Assembly (NCBI GenBank): GCA_963995525.1
Contig: OZ023208.1
Span: 18,797,658 to 18,861,657, forward strand
Direction of reading: 5' to 3'
Length of the DNA: 64,000 bases
DNA from: Escarpia spicata
Lineage: Eukaryota; Annelida; Polychaeta; Sabellida; Siboglinidae
Shown piece by piece: positions 49,746 through 62,500 of this stretch. How positions within the stretch are numbered: the first letter of the stretch is position 1; every line of letters begins with the position of its first letter. The position numbers were made by a program, and so were the translations under genes. The notes below the pieces were generated by a model. It had not been told where the DNA came from. It ran no database searches and saw only the letters and a program-made list of their open reading frames with translations.

Positions 49746-50139
49746 GAGATGGTTAGTAGATTTAGACATTTTCGAAATTCGTTCTGGGGTGGAGAACTTG
49801 GGGGCTCAATATTTCAAAAGGCTATATGTGGAGTTACAGCTGCAGAATTTCATGTTTTTTTATATCATCATAAAGATAATTATGCTCTCTACAAATGGAT
49901 GCATGCAGAAAAAAATTGAATATAAGTTATTGACGTTTGAAAATCCTCAACGCTTAACATGCACCAGGTCTACCTGTTGTTGGTCACGTCCGCACACTTA
50001 CAAGTAACATCCTCGTTCGCATTATATTTCCTACAGATGGAGCAATGTGTCATTTAGCATCAAAATTAACGCCCGACAAGTTAATGTATTATCAAAAGTG
50101 AGTGTCAAAAGCTATATTGGATAACTAGGAATACAACAT

Positions 50140-50225
50140 ATCTATATTATAAAACAGTTCATTCTCTGTTTGTTTGTGCACCCACATCTCCATTAGTTTT
50201 ACATATATCAGGCTGATATTTCAAC
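50140..50225 (+). mobile_element. Helitron-like 5' end, copy 2
   Basis: TCTATATTATAAAACAGTTC, GTTTGTTTGTGC, CCCACATCTCC, GGCTGATATTTC follow the same order as copy 1, 500 bp away in the same direction. Confidence 0.5.
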
Positions 50226-51154
50226 CCAGCATCCGCTGTTGCTGGTTACGTCAGTTAGACGGGTGAGCGATTGAGATTTCTGGCAAAAGGTTGTCCTAAC
50301 AACTAGGCTAGTGACCAGATGCAGATTGTGTCACTTGAGCCAACATACTGAATTGGTAGCCATATTCAATGTTTGTATGCCAGCACCATCCTGGGTTGGT
50401 AGCAACTATCAGGGGTGGTAAGTGTTCAAGGGTGATGTACAAGTGTTTGCTCCTAGTGGATTTTAACCGAATCGTTTCTCACTTGAAAATATGCAGCCTG
50501 TTGAAGACAATTCTTTGTGGCATCACTGCATTCAATATGCACACAACTTTTTGTTAAATCATATAAGTCAATGAATAAAACAGTTCTTAAGACTAGAGTA
50601 AACATTTTGGTGAAGGTCCATCAATTTTGGTCGCAAAGCTCGTTGATGTTCACTATGGTCATGATATTCGTACAGTCAAGAAAAGCAATTCAGCTAAGTT
50701 CATAATAATCACCACCCAGGCTGATGGTCCAGAACAGATAACCGACCTTCAGACCTTCTTGCCCTTAGCCAACAATTTTTTTTGCCAGTCTTGAATTAAT
50801 CAAAAGTGTGCCTTCTAGCGCGGGAATGGCTCGTGAGGAAGTCAATCACACCCATTATTTGCAAGTTTAGTTTATTCAGTGACAAACCAGAGTCATTTGA
50901 GCCATATATTTAATTAATACTGATCCATTTGAATTGTTTCACTACTAGTTGAGCCAATGATAGTCATTGATGTGGGCCCTAGACTTGGAACTATTAGTTA
51001 CTCCAATGGCCAGCTGGCCTGCTCTAAATTCCACCTGTCTTAAAAATGGGCAGACGGGTCTCTGGCTAAGCCCCTGCCGACCTTTAACATCTGGCCTGTC
51101 AGAGTATCATTTCATCTTGTCGCTGGTAAACATGACTGTCTGTCGTTGTGCTAG
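50226..51154. other. Upstream region of RAMAC
   Basis: No coding signal. CTGTCTGTCGTTGTGCTAG immediately before the RAMAC ATG looks like a splice acceptor, so a non-coding first exon and the promoter probably lie in this stretch or further left. Confidence 0.35.
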
Positions 51155-52065
51155 ATGGCAAGTCCAGGAGGTGAAGACAACAGTTCGACCGAACAGGCAG
51201 AACTCGCCATGTTGGAAGAGCTCTTCAAAGACAGATACACAGAGAATGACAAGGAATACATGGCCTGCGCCAACACACCTCTAGCAGCCCCGCCCTGTGT
51301 CGACAACTGGTACGCCCGACCCAAGAGGACATACGACTACTCAAGGTAGTACTTAAAAACCCTCGTCAGTTGAATTATCCTGTTGTGAATGAGATCCATT
51401 AAAGTTCAACTGTTCAAATCTACAGTTTGTTAATTGTCTAAGTAATGTGTGCAGTTGATTTAATAAGATTGCAAATTTTTGTTAAAATCAATGAAAGATT
51501 GGACATTGATTATGACACAGGATGCCACAATATTGTAGAGGTGGAGCAACTTTTGACATCAACATGTTTTGAATAGATCCTATCAAAAACTTATTAGTTT
51601 GTCCAATGATTTCATAAAAAACTATATAAACGACTTGCACAAATGTGTTAGCACAATGATATTGTAGTCGTTATTAGGCGGTCAGTTCAGTTCGTTGTGA
51701 AATGAGGTGAATCACAAAATAAAATTGATACTTTCAACTTAAATACTGGTATAGATATTTTTAACAATTCCACCAGGGACCAACATCGAGGTCGTGACAA
51801 CTATCGTGGCCGTGACAACTATCATGGCCGTGACAACTATCGTGGCCGTGATAACTATCGTGGACGTGACAACTATCGTGATCGTGACAACTATCGTGGC
51901 CGTGACAGCTATCACGGTCGTGACAACTACCGTGGACATGGCCCACCCCATCAGGGTCACCAAAACAGGCAAGATAGGTCACACGGTCACCAGGACAATT
52001 ACAACAGAGACCGAGTGTTTTATGCAGGACAGAGGAACCAGGACCAGAGATATAAACCTTACTGA
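51155..52065 (+). CDS. RAMAC: RNMT-activating mini protein RAMAC
   Basis: RAMAC binds and activates RNMT, the nuclear enzyme that methylates N7 of the mRNA cap guanosine, and helps it bind RNA. Two coding exons: 51155-51345 (donor GTAGTA) and 51777-52065 (acceptor TTCCACCAG); they join inside an Arg codon and give 159 residues. Residues 18-42 (LEELFKDRYTENDKEY, then APPCVDNWYARP shortly after) match the RNMT-activation domain of human RAMAC (FEEMFxxRFTEDDKEY...PPIVEEW). The rest is RNA-binding-like: eight tandem hexapeptides of RGRDNY type (DNA 51787-51930), then a His/Gln/Asn/Arg-rich tail ending QRYKPY. Human RAMAC is shorter (about 118 residues), the excess being the repeat and tail. The codon before the ATG is TAG, so this start is firm. 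It runs opposite to cyclin H. Confidence 0.93.
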
Positions 52066-52502
52066 GATAACAGTGTGTATGTGTGCCGCATGTCAGATCA
52101 CTTGAGCGGACAGATGTGATTCTAGGCTATGAGTGCTGGGAGAGTCACCAGTAACTGTGTACTCAGTGATGGCTGTTTCATAAGATTTCTGGTGGGGGAG
52201 GGGCTAAAATATTTTTAGCCAGAAAAATTAAAACAAATTCTGGAGTGAAAAAGTGTGATGGCAGAATTGCAAAATATCTTTAACAGCACCTGCACCTCCA
52301 AGAAATGTTTATGTACGTACACAATTTTTTTGCACCTCAGTTTTCATGACCTACTAGTCAGTCGCTCTATATAATTGATCATGATTTGTACATGTAATTG
52401 GCCATGATATAGAATATATCATAAGCAAGTTGATAATGATGCTGACCATTCATCATTACTATAACAAAACACTAGTATAATAATGTATAATTTGTATTAC
52501 AT

Positions 52503-52508
52503 AATAAA
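52503..52508 (+). terminator. RAMAC: Poly(A) signal of RAMAC
   Basis: AATAAA 438 bases after the stop. A second candidate lies at 52704-52709. Confidence 0.5.
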
Positions 52509-52509
52509 A

Positions 52510-53551
52510 ACCTTCATCTGAGAAAACTATGTTTGGCTTTGTGGCGAACTCTCTAATACAATTCCAATATACAACACACGATAATGATGATTCCTACTAC
52601 AGGTATAGTCGATGGTGGAAATGATTTCCATGAACTATATGCATAAAACAATGGTGTGACAGCACTGGGTTTGCCCCCCAATAACTGTATAAACATGATA
52701 TACAATAAAAGCTGGGCTAGAAAGAGTATACAGTCGATATCAATAGCATTAGGCAGTTTACTCGAGAAACAGACTCATTAACTCAATATTCGAAAACTCG
52801 AAACTTGCTCACTCGAAATCTGCATTCAGTTCATACAGAGTTAAAATTGCTTTGTTAGCCACCAATTTGAAAGTTGTGGCCGGTCCCTTTGTGCTTGAGT
52901 TAATGAGATGTTACCACGCTGCCAAACCGACATACAATGTTTGGTCATCATTTCTTATGATTTCAGTGAAATAAAGACACTTTTGAGGCACTCGTAACAC
53001 GCCTGCTCATAAAACATAAAAAAAATTGGTCTTTCCTAGCCCAGCAAATTGAAATGTTTATGACAACATTGTCCAGACATCATAACAGATGTGTTTAAAG
53101 CTAGTTATGAGACATTAACAGTCTCTTCAGATGCAAACATCTGGCCAAGACAGAGGTAAAACATGCAGGTTGCTTGTTGCTACAGACATTACCAAAAGGT
53201 TATCGCAGCGAAAGTGACATGTTTGATTGGAATTTAAATTGCTGCAGTTTTGTGGTTGTGTCATAGCTAGGTTTACATGATAACATATTTTGGGGAAACC
53301 AAAATGTTATGAAAAACCTCCATGAAACTATGCGGATGGAAATAAATACAATAACTATATACAAAATTCAAAGATACTTGTAAACAATACTGTGCTTTTC
53401 TATTAATTGGCACTAGCTTATAATTTGTAACATACTTAAAGAAACAGCTCTTTCACATCACTACACTGCTTGCTCCATTCGCTTGATTACAACACAAGAA
53501 ACTGTATCACAGAAACATTTACATCAGACAAGACACCTGATGTCTTAACAT
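52510..53551. other. Region between the RAMAC and CEP152-like 3' ends
   Basis: AT-rich, non-coding, between two convergent genes. It should contain the 3' untranslated region of the CEP152-like mRNA on the minus strand; no single poly(A) signal stands out. Confidence 0.4.
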
Positions 53552-56500
53552 CTACACATTGTCAATGTGATACAGTTTGACAGGTGGCGCCAGTGGTACT
53601 TGGGTGTGTCTTCCTGTCATTGGTTTGAATGCTCTATCTGATGCGTCACCACTGTCATGACGACTTGACACGGCTGTCGGGTGACGCAGCAGTGTGTCAT
53701 GCCTTGATGGCTGTGCAGCCCCTTCCACTGGAAGGAAGCTGTGTCGTTGATAGTCCCCGGTGACATCGGACTGTCGACTTGGTCGAATAGTGATATGTGT
53801 GTCGCTTCGAACTGTCGTGACGGCCGGTGTTGTGTGTCGGACAAGGTCAGGTGATGCCGACAGCGTAACTGACGTAGCGGCGTGACTGCGACTGGCCACA
53901 GAGTCCAAGCGCTCGGCAGGAGGGTTATACCGTCGTGGTTTCTCATCAAAGTTTAGGAAGAGGGTCTTTGACGACAGACCCGTGTCGGTGTCTTCCAACA
54001 GGTGTGACACTGACTTGGATCGCGTCGACAGTGCGCCGGCAGACTGCGCTAAGTTGGTCGTCTTCCGTAGCGACGTGTACCTGTAGGTGGAGCCACTTAT
54101 TGGAGTCTGCCTGCTGAGAGATGTTGAATGGCCGACTTGCTTTTTCGCAACGAGGCTTTCTGTGAGACGGTCGTCCTGGGACGGTGCACATCCACGAACA
54201 TCATTGCCGGGGTACTTATTCACTACATTAGTAGCTATAGATGAATGACCAGTAAGACGCTCTCCGCCTGAGGAACAAACTTCTTCCTGTGATGTCATCG
54301 TGTCTGTTGGACGTGTGGTACCGTGATACATGTTCGTCTCCCTAAGTGGTGGGTCTATCCTGGATTGGAAGTACAGTCTGTCCGAGCCTTTCATTCTCTC
54401 CCCAGCTCCCTGGGGTTGGAGGATTTCCCTGTTCGCCAACTCCCATGATGCAATAGAGGAGTGGAGGAGCGAGGACAGAGACTTCGTCCTTTGCATGCTG
54501 CTTGTCTTGGATTCAACGTACTTGTGTTTGCTCCCGCCTTGCCTTGTACCGACACGGTGAGTGTAATCGGAGTCAAGGTCATCGGGTGTCACACTTCGTC
54601 GACTCATACGCTTCACTGAACTCTCGGTCACACAGAGTCGGTCTCGGCCTCGTCCAGAATCCAGGTCATCCGGAGTCCGTGAATTCATGTCTCTACGTTT
54701 GACAGAATCCAAATCATCTGGTGTCCGTGAATTCATGTCTCTACGTCTGACAGAATCCAGATCATCCGGTGTCCGTAAATTCATGACTTTATGTCTGACA
54801 GAATCCAGGTCATCTGGTGTCCGTAAATTCACGTCTCTACGTCTGACAGAATCCAGATCATCCGGTGTCCGTGAATTCACGACTTGACGTCTGACAGAAT
54901 CCAGATCATCTGGTGTCCGCGAATTCATGTCTCTACGTCTGACAGAATCCAGATCATCCGGTGTCCGTGAATTCACGTCTCTACGTCTGACAGAATCCAG
55001 ATCATTTGGTGTCCGTGAATTCATGTCTCTACGTCTGACAGAATCCAGATCATCCGGTGTCCGTGAATTCATGTCTCTACGTCTGACAGAATCCAGATCA
55101 TCTGGTGTCCGTAAATTTACGTCTCTGCGTCTGACAGAATCCAGGTCCTCCGGTGTCTGTGAATTCATGTGTCTACGTCTGACAGAATCCAGATCACCCG
55201 GTGTCCGTGAATTCATGTCTTTGCGTGTCACATAATCTAAGTCATCCTGTGTCTGTGAATGCAGTTGTCTTTGTATTTCAGAGTCCAGATCGTCGGGTGT
55301 CCTAGAGTGGAGTTCTTTCCGAAAGACAGCATCGACATCATCAAAGGTTCTAGAATGCAGATCCCTAGGTCTTGCAAAATCGAGGTCGTCAGGTGTTCTG
55401 TAATGCAGGTCTGTGTGTCTCCCAAAGTCTAGGTCGTCAGGGGTGACGCACTGCTGGTCTCCAAGTCTCGTTGAGTGTTTACTTGATGGTTGTGAACCCG
55501 ACCTGGCTCTCGACCTCACTGATACTGTCCTCACATCACGAGGCGTCGTCTCTGGCGTGTTGTCGACCGACGTCATAGGTGTCGTACTGGTGCTGCTGCC
55601 CAGTGGCAAGTTGTTGAGTGAGCTTTCAATCACAGCAAGCTTCTGCTGCTTGGAGGTGCTGCAAAGTGGAAAGTGGGATCAACTGTCACGTTTACTTCTA
55701 AAAGATCTTTCAACAAACAAGAAGTTACAGTAATATAGACAATGCGCAGGATCTGGTGTATCAAAAACTCTAATAACTTACTCTTAAAATGTAGTGCTTT
55801 CGGGGAGGAAATACTACCCTCTGACTATCCTGCTTTTTTGAAAGTGTTCCGCTTTTTATAATTAAGTTCCTTTTACAGTAAAATCAACCTATGTATTGCA
55901 AATGAGGCATATGTTATTTCTTTGATATAAAGTGATTTCACATTTTCTTGTACTTTTGCTCACAGTGAATGAGAACAGCAAATCAACGTCAACCAAAAAA
56001 TTATTAATGCTGAAGGTTTCCTGCATTTCCATGAGCACTTTCCCACTTTTCATGAGCTGATATTCATGTTGACAGCTGTGATTATGTACAAATATTAATT
56101 TATTACGTACAACACGTATAGATAATCAGCATTATTACAAGTCCAGTACATTTCTTGGAATATTTTATTTAAAAAGGCAACAAATAGAGTGGAACACAGT
56201 CGTGCCGCTGTTATAATAACAGCAGTGAAATAACAAGAGTCAGCTATGTACCAGTCATATTCCTTCTCGAGCAGCTTAGACAGAGAGTTGATGTAGTAGC
56301 GTCGCAGTCGCTTCGCTGTCATCTCTCGCTCTTTCTCCATCTCTCGTCTCAGTCTCGCAGTTGTTCTATTGCTCGAGTCGGACACATGTCTCAATACGTC
56401 CTCTGTCAAATACATAAACCTTTAGTACTTCACTGTGGGATCATTTCAGAACGTTGATGTCCGATACCAGGCAAAATTACTTTCATTGTGGGGAGGGGGT

Positions 56501-59500
56501 TAGACGCAGTTTTGTTTGACATTGGTCATCGATATTTTACGCTTCGGACCGATACTGGTGATATATGTTTACAAACTGTCATCTGGAGGGTGGGGGGGGG
56601 GCTTAGGCCAGATAAAAGTAATTTTGCTGATATCGGACATCAATGTTCTGAGATGATCCCTAATTATTCATAATTTTGTAAACAGTATTAATTATTTAGG
56701 AAACGCGCTATATAAATGTATTTTATAATTATTATTATGTGATTACAACTTTACATGCTCATTACAGTACAGGCCTGTTGGACATACATTGGCATTTCTT
56801 ATCATACCATCCATACACTGCTATAGACCCCTGCAGGGAGTCGAATATGACATTACTGTTGTTTACACTGTCGTCTCACACCCCGACTGGGATTCAACTG
56901 CAGCCACTGGGAGCAAGACCCAGTGAGTAAGAGGGAAAGAGAGAGACCACCATTCTGTAAGTCAACAACAGCTTTTAGTGCTCTTCAAAGATGCAAACAA
57001 AGTGGAGTGAATTAAACTGCCCAAGTTATGAAGCGTCAGGTGGACTCAAATACAAGTCCAGTAGATCAAGTGTACAGCAATCTACCCTATCCCACAGCTA
57101 TGATACGTGGGTATGAGATACATTGTAACGTCTGACATATTTAGTTTGATGACAGCTGCAATGGGCAGCTGTTTCAGCGACACTGACAAAGATATAGAGT
57201 TACCGACAATATCTGGCGACTACCGAAGTGTCTACTCACCTCTGATCTTGCTGATTGCCTCCAGGTACTGTTGATGAAGTGCCTGCAGGGCTGTCAACTC
57301 CACTAGTTCATTGTCTGTCTGCAAGCAAAGTAAGACTGTCATACCAAACTGTTTGATGCTTATATTATGTACAATGTCTCACGATCACTATTTATTATAT
57401 TATTATTATCCCACTACAGTTCAGCTAACAAATGAGGTTGGTTGAATTATGTGAAGGAACAACTTTCACCTACTTACTACAGTATGGCTGAATGCTTCCG
57501 TGAATATCATAATAAAAAGGAGTGTGGTAGAAAGTCATCAGATTTTTCTAAGAGGAAAAGATAATCGTAATGCAAGATCTGTACCTGTACAGCTTCATGT
57601 TACCCAGTTCGTGAATTATATTTCAAAAGAAAAATTAGTATGCTGCAGTTATAAAGCAACCTGGCTCTTAGTATTGTCTACTTGCTTGGAATCTGATAGA
57701 TGTCATTTGTGCATTGAGTTACCTTTGTGTTGGCTTCTGATGACCAGATGTACTTTTGTGAGTGGTTGCTAGTTGGGTGTGTGTGTTAATGGTGCATGTG
57801 TGTGTCATGGTGTTGGGTGTGTTGTGGTGTTGGGTGTGTTAGTGTGTCTACCTGTAATGGGTGGCTGTCCCTGTGTATGTTAGGCGGGTGTGTTAGTGGC
57901 TGTCCCTGTGTGTTGTGGTAGGTGTGTTGTAGTTGTACCTGTGTCGGTGTATGCGCCATCTGTCTCTTCTGCTGACTGATGACGACATCCAGTTCATCCC
58001 TCAGTAACTTCTTCTCCTGGTCATATTCCTTCCTCAGTGCCTGGAGAGCTCCGGCGTGACTCTCTCTCAACTCCTCCATCTTCGCCGTCATCGCGTTGAT
58101 GGCGTTGGCATGTTCGCGCTCCAATGACTCCGTATTCGCAGCGAGCGTCTTCCTCGACTTCGAATCCATGTACTTGATGCACTTCTCCAGCTTGCGTATC
58201 TTGTCGGTGAGTGTGGTCTGTCGCTGCCGGTGCGACTCAATGGCCGACGCCAGCTCCTTGTTCTTCCGCTTGTGTTCCTCCATCGCTTCCTGTCTCTGTC
58301 TGCGCACACACTCCAGCTGAGCCTCCACTTCCCCCAGTCTCAGCCGATCCGTCTCCCGCTTCCCCCTGCACCCCTCCAGGGTGAGGGCCTTCTCCTTGAG
58401 GCTCCCCTCGGTGGCCCTGAGGCCCTTCTCGGCCTTCTGCAGCTTGGCGGTGAGGCTGGTGACGAGCGCGCCATGACTCGACTCAAGTTCCGTGAGTCGA
58501 GCACTCACCGCGCTCAGTTGAGCCTGTAACTCACGATTGTCGTCGCTCAGACTCTGTACATGCTGTGAGTAGGAGTCATTGAGTTGGGCACGGAGTTTCT
58601 CCAGTTCCTCTTGTAACGTCTCCCAATGCTGCTCGTTTAACTGCGAGTGCAGTTTCGCCACTTCCGCCTCCAGGTGGCTGTCCGCGTTCTCGAGGAGTTG
58701 GTCCCGTTGGCGCAGCTCAGCGAGAAACTCGCTGCGTTCCACCTCCCACTGCTGCTCCTTCAGCAACAGTGCTGCCATCTGCTGGTCTGTGGCTGACGTG
58801 TCTTTCTGCAATTGACAAGTTCTGACGTAAGAGATCACATTAAACATGTAAACTAAGATGTTTGAACAAAATAATTCCAAATAAGGTGCTCTGTATTATG
58901 TAGATAAACAAAAATGTGTGTATTTTGGAAGATTGTGTTCATTTAGAAAGACGAAATGTCAGGATCTGTTATGAAAATATAAAATGTTGACTATGGAAAA
59001 ATAGTGGGTATTTCAGATCGTATAGTATAGTTAAATGTAGAACAAGAACTATTAAGTATTTTTACAAACATAAAATGTTGTTCTCTAAAACAGAACATGA
59101 AAATTTGTGTATTTAACATGAGAAAGTGTGGGTATTTATGAAGACAAAGTGTTGGTATTTATGAAGAGAAAGTGTGGGTGTTTATGAAGACAAATTGTTG
59201 GTATTTAGGATAACAAAGTGTGGATATTTAGGAAGAGAAAGTGTGAGTATTTAGGAAGAGAAAGTATGGGTATCTAGGAAGGGAAACTGTGGGTATCTAG
59301 GAAGACAGTGTGGGTATCTATGAAGAGAAAGTGTGGGTATGTAAAGGAAGAGAAAGTGTGGGTATTTAGGAAGACAAAGTGTAGGTATTTAGGAAAAGAA
59401 AGCACGTACATCGTTCCATCGAGCACGAGCTTCATCGAGGGCCTTTGACAGACTCTCACGATATGACTGCTGCAGAGCCTCTTTCTCAACTGCATGTTGT

Positions 59501-62500
59501 CTGGTGGTGGCCTCTAGCTGCTCTTGCCAGTACTGCTCAAGTTTTGTCTTCTCCTGAATAGATCAAGTAAAATATGTCTTCTATGAATATGATGATACAA
59601 ACAATGATGTGATCTAGTAAGTTACACTATAAGAAATGTTCACATGGTGTAAACAATTTTGATGTCAAAACAAGAAGCTTGTATATTCAGCTGTACAAAG
59701 AATTAAAATAATCTCCATGCTGCCATTAGACGTCATCGTCAATTCAATATAAATGACGTCTTGATAAAAGACAGCCAAGGAACTTCTGCTGCTATTAAAG
59801 AAAAGCTTACAAGTGTGTTATGCCACTACTGACCATGGCTGTATGACTGGCCAGTACTGTTGAAGGCTGTAAAACTGACCATGACTGACTGGGACCCAGA
59901 TCCAGTGCGTTAGAAATCACCGCCCTGTGAGTCAATGACAGTTACACATTTACACCATGTCTGGTACATTCTAATTCCTTACACAAGTCCGAAGGGATCA
60001 GGCAATATCAAACACAGGCAATGTTAGGTGAACAAAAGTTCTGAAACAGCAGCAGATGGAAACCACCATCTCTTCAATCGACTGACCACTACTGACTAAG
60101 ACTGACAACGACTGACCGCGGCTGTGTGTTTGCCCTCACCTGTTGCCAGAGTTTGTACTGCTGTGTGCTGTGGCTGTTAGCCTCTCTCAGTCGCCCCAAC
60201 TCTGCCTCATGTGTCTTCACAAGACTCGCCTACAACACACGACACACTCAGTACAGTCTACACATGCCTATCAACACATGACACACCACTGTCATAATAC
60301 AATCTACACATGACACAACAGTCATAGTACAGTCTACACACAACTGTCATAGTACAATCTACACACAACATACCACTGTCATAATACAATCTACACATGC
60401 CTATCAACACATGACACACCACTGTCATAATACAATCTACACATGACACACAGTCTACACATGAAGACACACTACTGTTATAGTAGTCTACACATGACAC
60501 ACCACTGTCATAGTACAGTCTACACATGACACACCTTTGTCATAGTACAGTCTACACATGACACACCACTTTCATATTTCCTATCCACACATGGCACTAC
60601 TTTCATAGTACAGTCTACACATGACACACCACTGTCAGTACAGTATACACATGACACACCACTGTCATAGTACACTCTACACACTGCACATTATGTTGTA
60701 CAATACATAATGTAATACAGCATATTGTATACCACACTATTGTACACCACTTCTGTACACTGTGCTTTACAATACAATGTATAACATGCCATATACGACA
60801 TAATGTAACACACTACAACAATAAACAACCTGTTATTCAACAAATTATATTAAAGCCATACAATGCAATATATACAAATAACACGGTTTGCATGAAAGGC
60901 ATGCAATATGAAACGACATTAACTGAATAGTCTCGTAAAGTAGGGAGGGCTAAAAACCACATGACACAGAACAACGAACGCTCAGAGACCAAGTGCATTA
61001 TGGGAGAGTCAAATGACACTGACCTTCTCGCGAGAGAACTCCTGCCTGGCTGCTCGCAGCGCACTGGACAGAGTGTCCGAGTGGTCAGCCACAAATTGCT
61101 GGTAGTCTCTCTTGCACTCGTTCCTCACTTCTTCTATGGCCTTCTGTCGCTCCGTGTCCTTGGACTGGATGAGCAGGCAACGCTCCTCCTTCCACTGGGT
61201 GAGGCGGGAAGAAAACTCCTTCTCAGCAGCTGCTTTCTCCCTCCTCCCTGCCTCCACCTCCTGGGGGCACACAGTGGGGGATGACAACAACTGCTGAGTC
61301 TGCGATTGGTTGTAGTGATAACGAATATAATAATAATAAAGTAACTTCTTTTACGCCAAAATAATTCGAAACTCAGCGACTCGTCAAAACAATAGGGTTA
61401 GTTAATCTCAAAATCGATAATTTAGATATATATTTATATCTGGTCTTTTATATTTGAAATAAAACATTATGTAAATTATATTAAGGTTCTTTTTAGTAAA
61501 TCAGAACTAAAGCTAGAAAGGCTTTCTCACAGGAGTAGGCAATGAATATAAATTTGCTGGTAGCTTACATAAAAGTGCCTTGTAAGTAATAGTTCTGATC
61601 ACCATGCGAGAAAAAATAGACTGACTTTATTTGTCTACACACGATACATACTGATTCAGATGGTGGGCTGTCAATTTGAGGGACCTTGCAATGCCTAGTT
61701 TGATACCTCAATCATATCATATTCATCTACACCTCAACCACGCCACTTTCACCATACATCAGTAACATTGTTTGGAATCAACAAAACTATCCACAGATAT
61801 AAATAAAACACCTCAGTGTCAATGTAACACCCAACTAACCTGTGTGAGACTTGCGATGGTGTCCGTCAACTCCTTCATTTGTTGCTCAACATTCACACCA
61901 GACTGTACCGTCCCCTGTTGCTTCACGGCGGCCTGGAGCTGCATGTTGTGCAGTGACTCCAGCCTACTAACGGCTTCCTTGAGCTCCGTGTCCCTCCACT
62001 GCTCCCTGGCTGCCTCCAAGGCCTGCTCCAGTTGCTCCGTCTCCCAGGTCTGTCTCGCGTCGTGTAGAGCCGTCCTCAACACATCCTCCTGCCACGACTG
62101 TCTTTCTCTCTCCATCGCTGCAGGAAGCTCTGTGGTCAGCCAGACCTCTTTCTCTTTGGCCAACAGTTCCTTGACCTCTGTGGTCAGCCAGATCTCTTTC
62201 TCTTTGGCCAACAATTCCTTGACCTCTGTGGTCAGCCAGACCTCTTTCTCTTTGGCCAACAATTCCTTGACCTCTGACTGCAGCCACACACCCTTCTCCT
62301 TTGCTAACAACTCTTTGAATTCTGTATTCAACCATGTCTCTTTCTCCTTTGCAAGTGATTCTTTGAGTTTTGTATTCATCCAGACTTCCTTCTCTTTGGT
62401 CACTGTATCTCTGAGAACCGTACTTGACCAAACTTCCTTCTCTTTAGTGAAGTCTTCCCTCATCTGTCTCTCCTGAGACTGGACTGTGTCAAGCTGTTCC

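Noticed and set aside
54687..55235. Plus-strand frames with SLRLTESRSSGVREF repeats
   Set aside because: Antisense shadow of the TPDDLD repeat in the minus-strand exon.
60258..60527. Minus-strand frame rich in MCRLYYDSGVSCVD
   Set aside because: Translation of the 32-bp intronic minisatellite.
61772..62476. 234-codon plus-strand frame, Ser/Thr/Phe-rich
   Set aside because: Exact antisense shadow of the CEP152-like coiled-coil exon; no splice signals on the plus strand.
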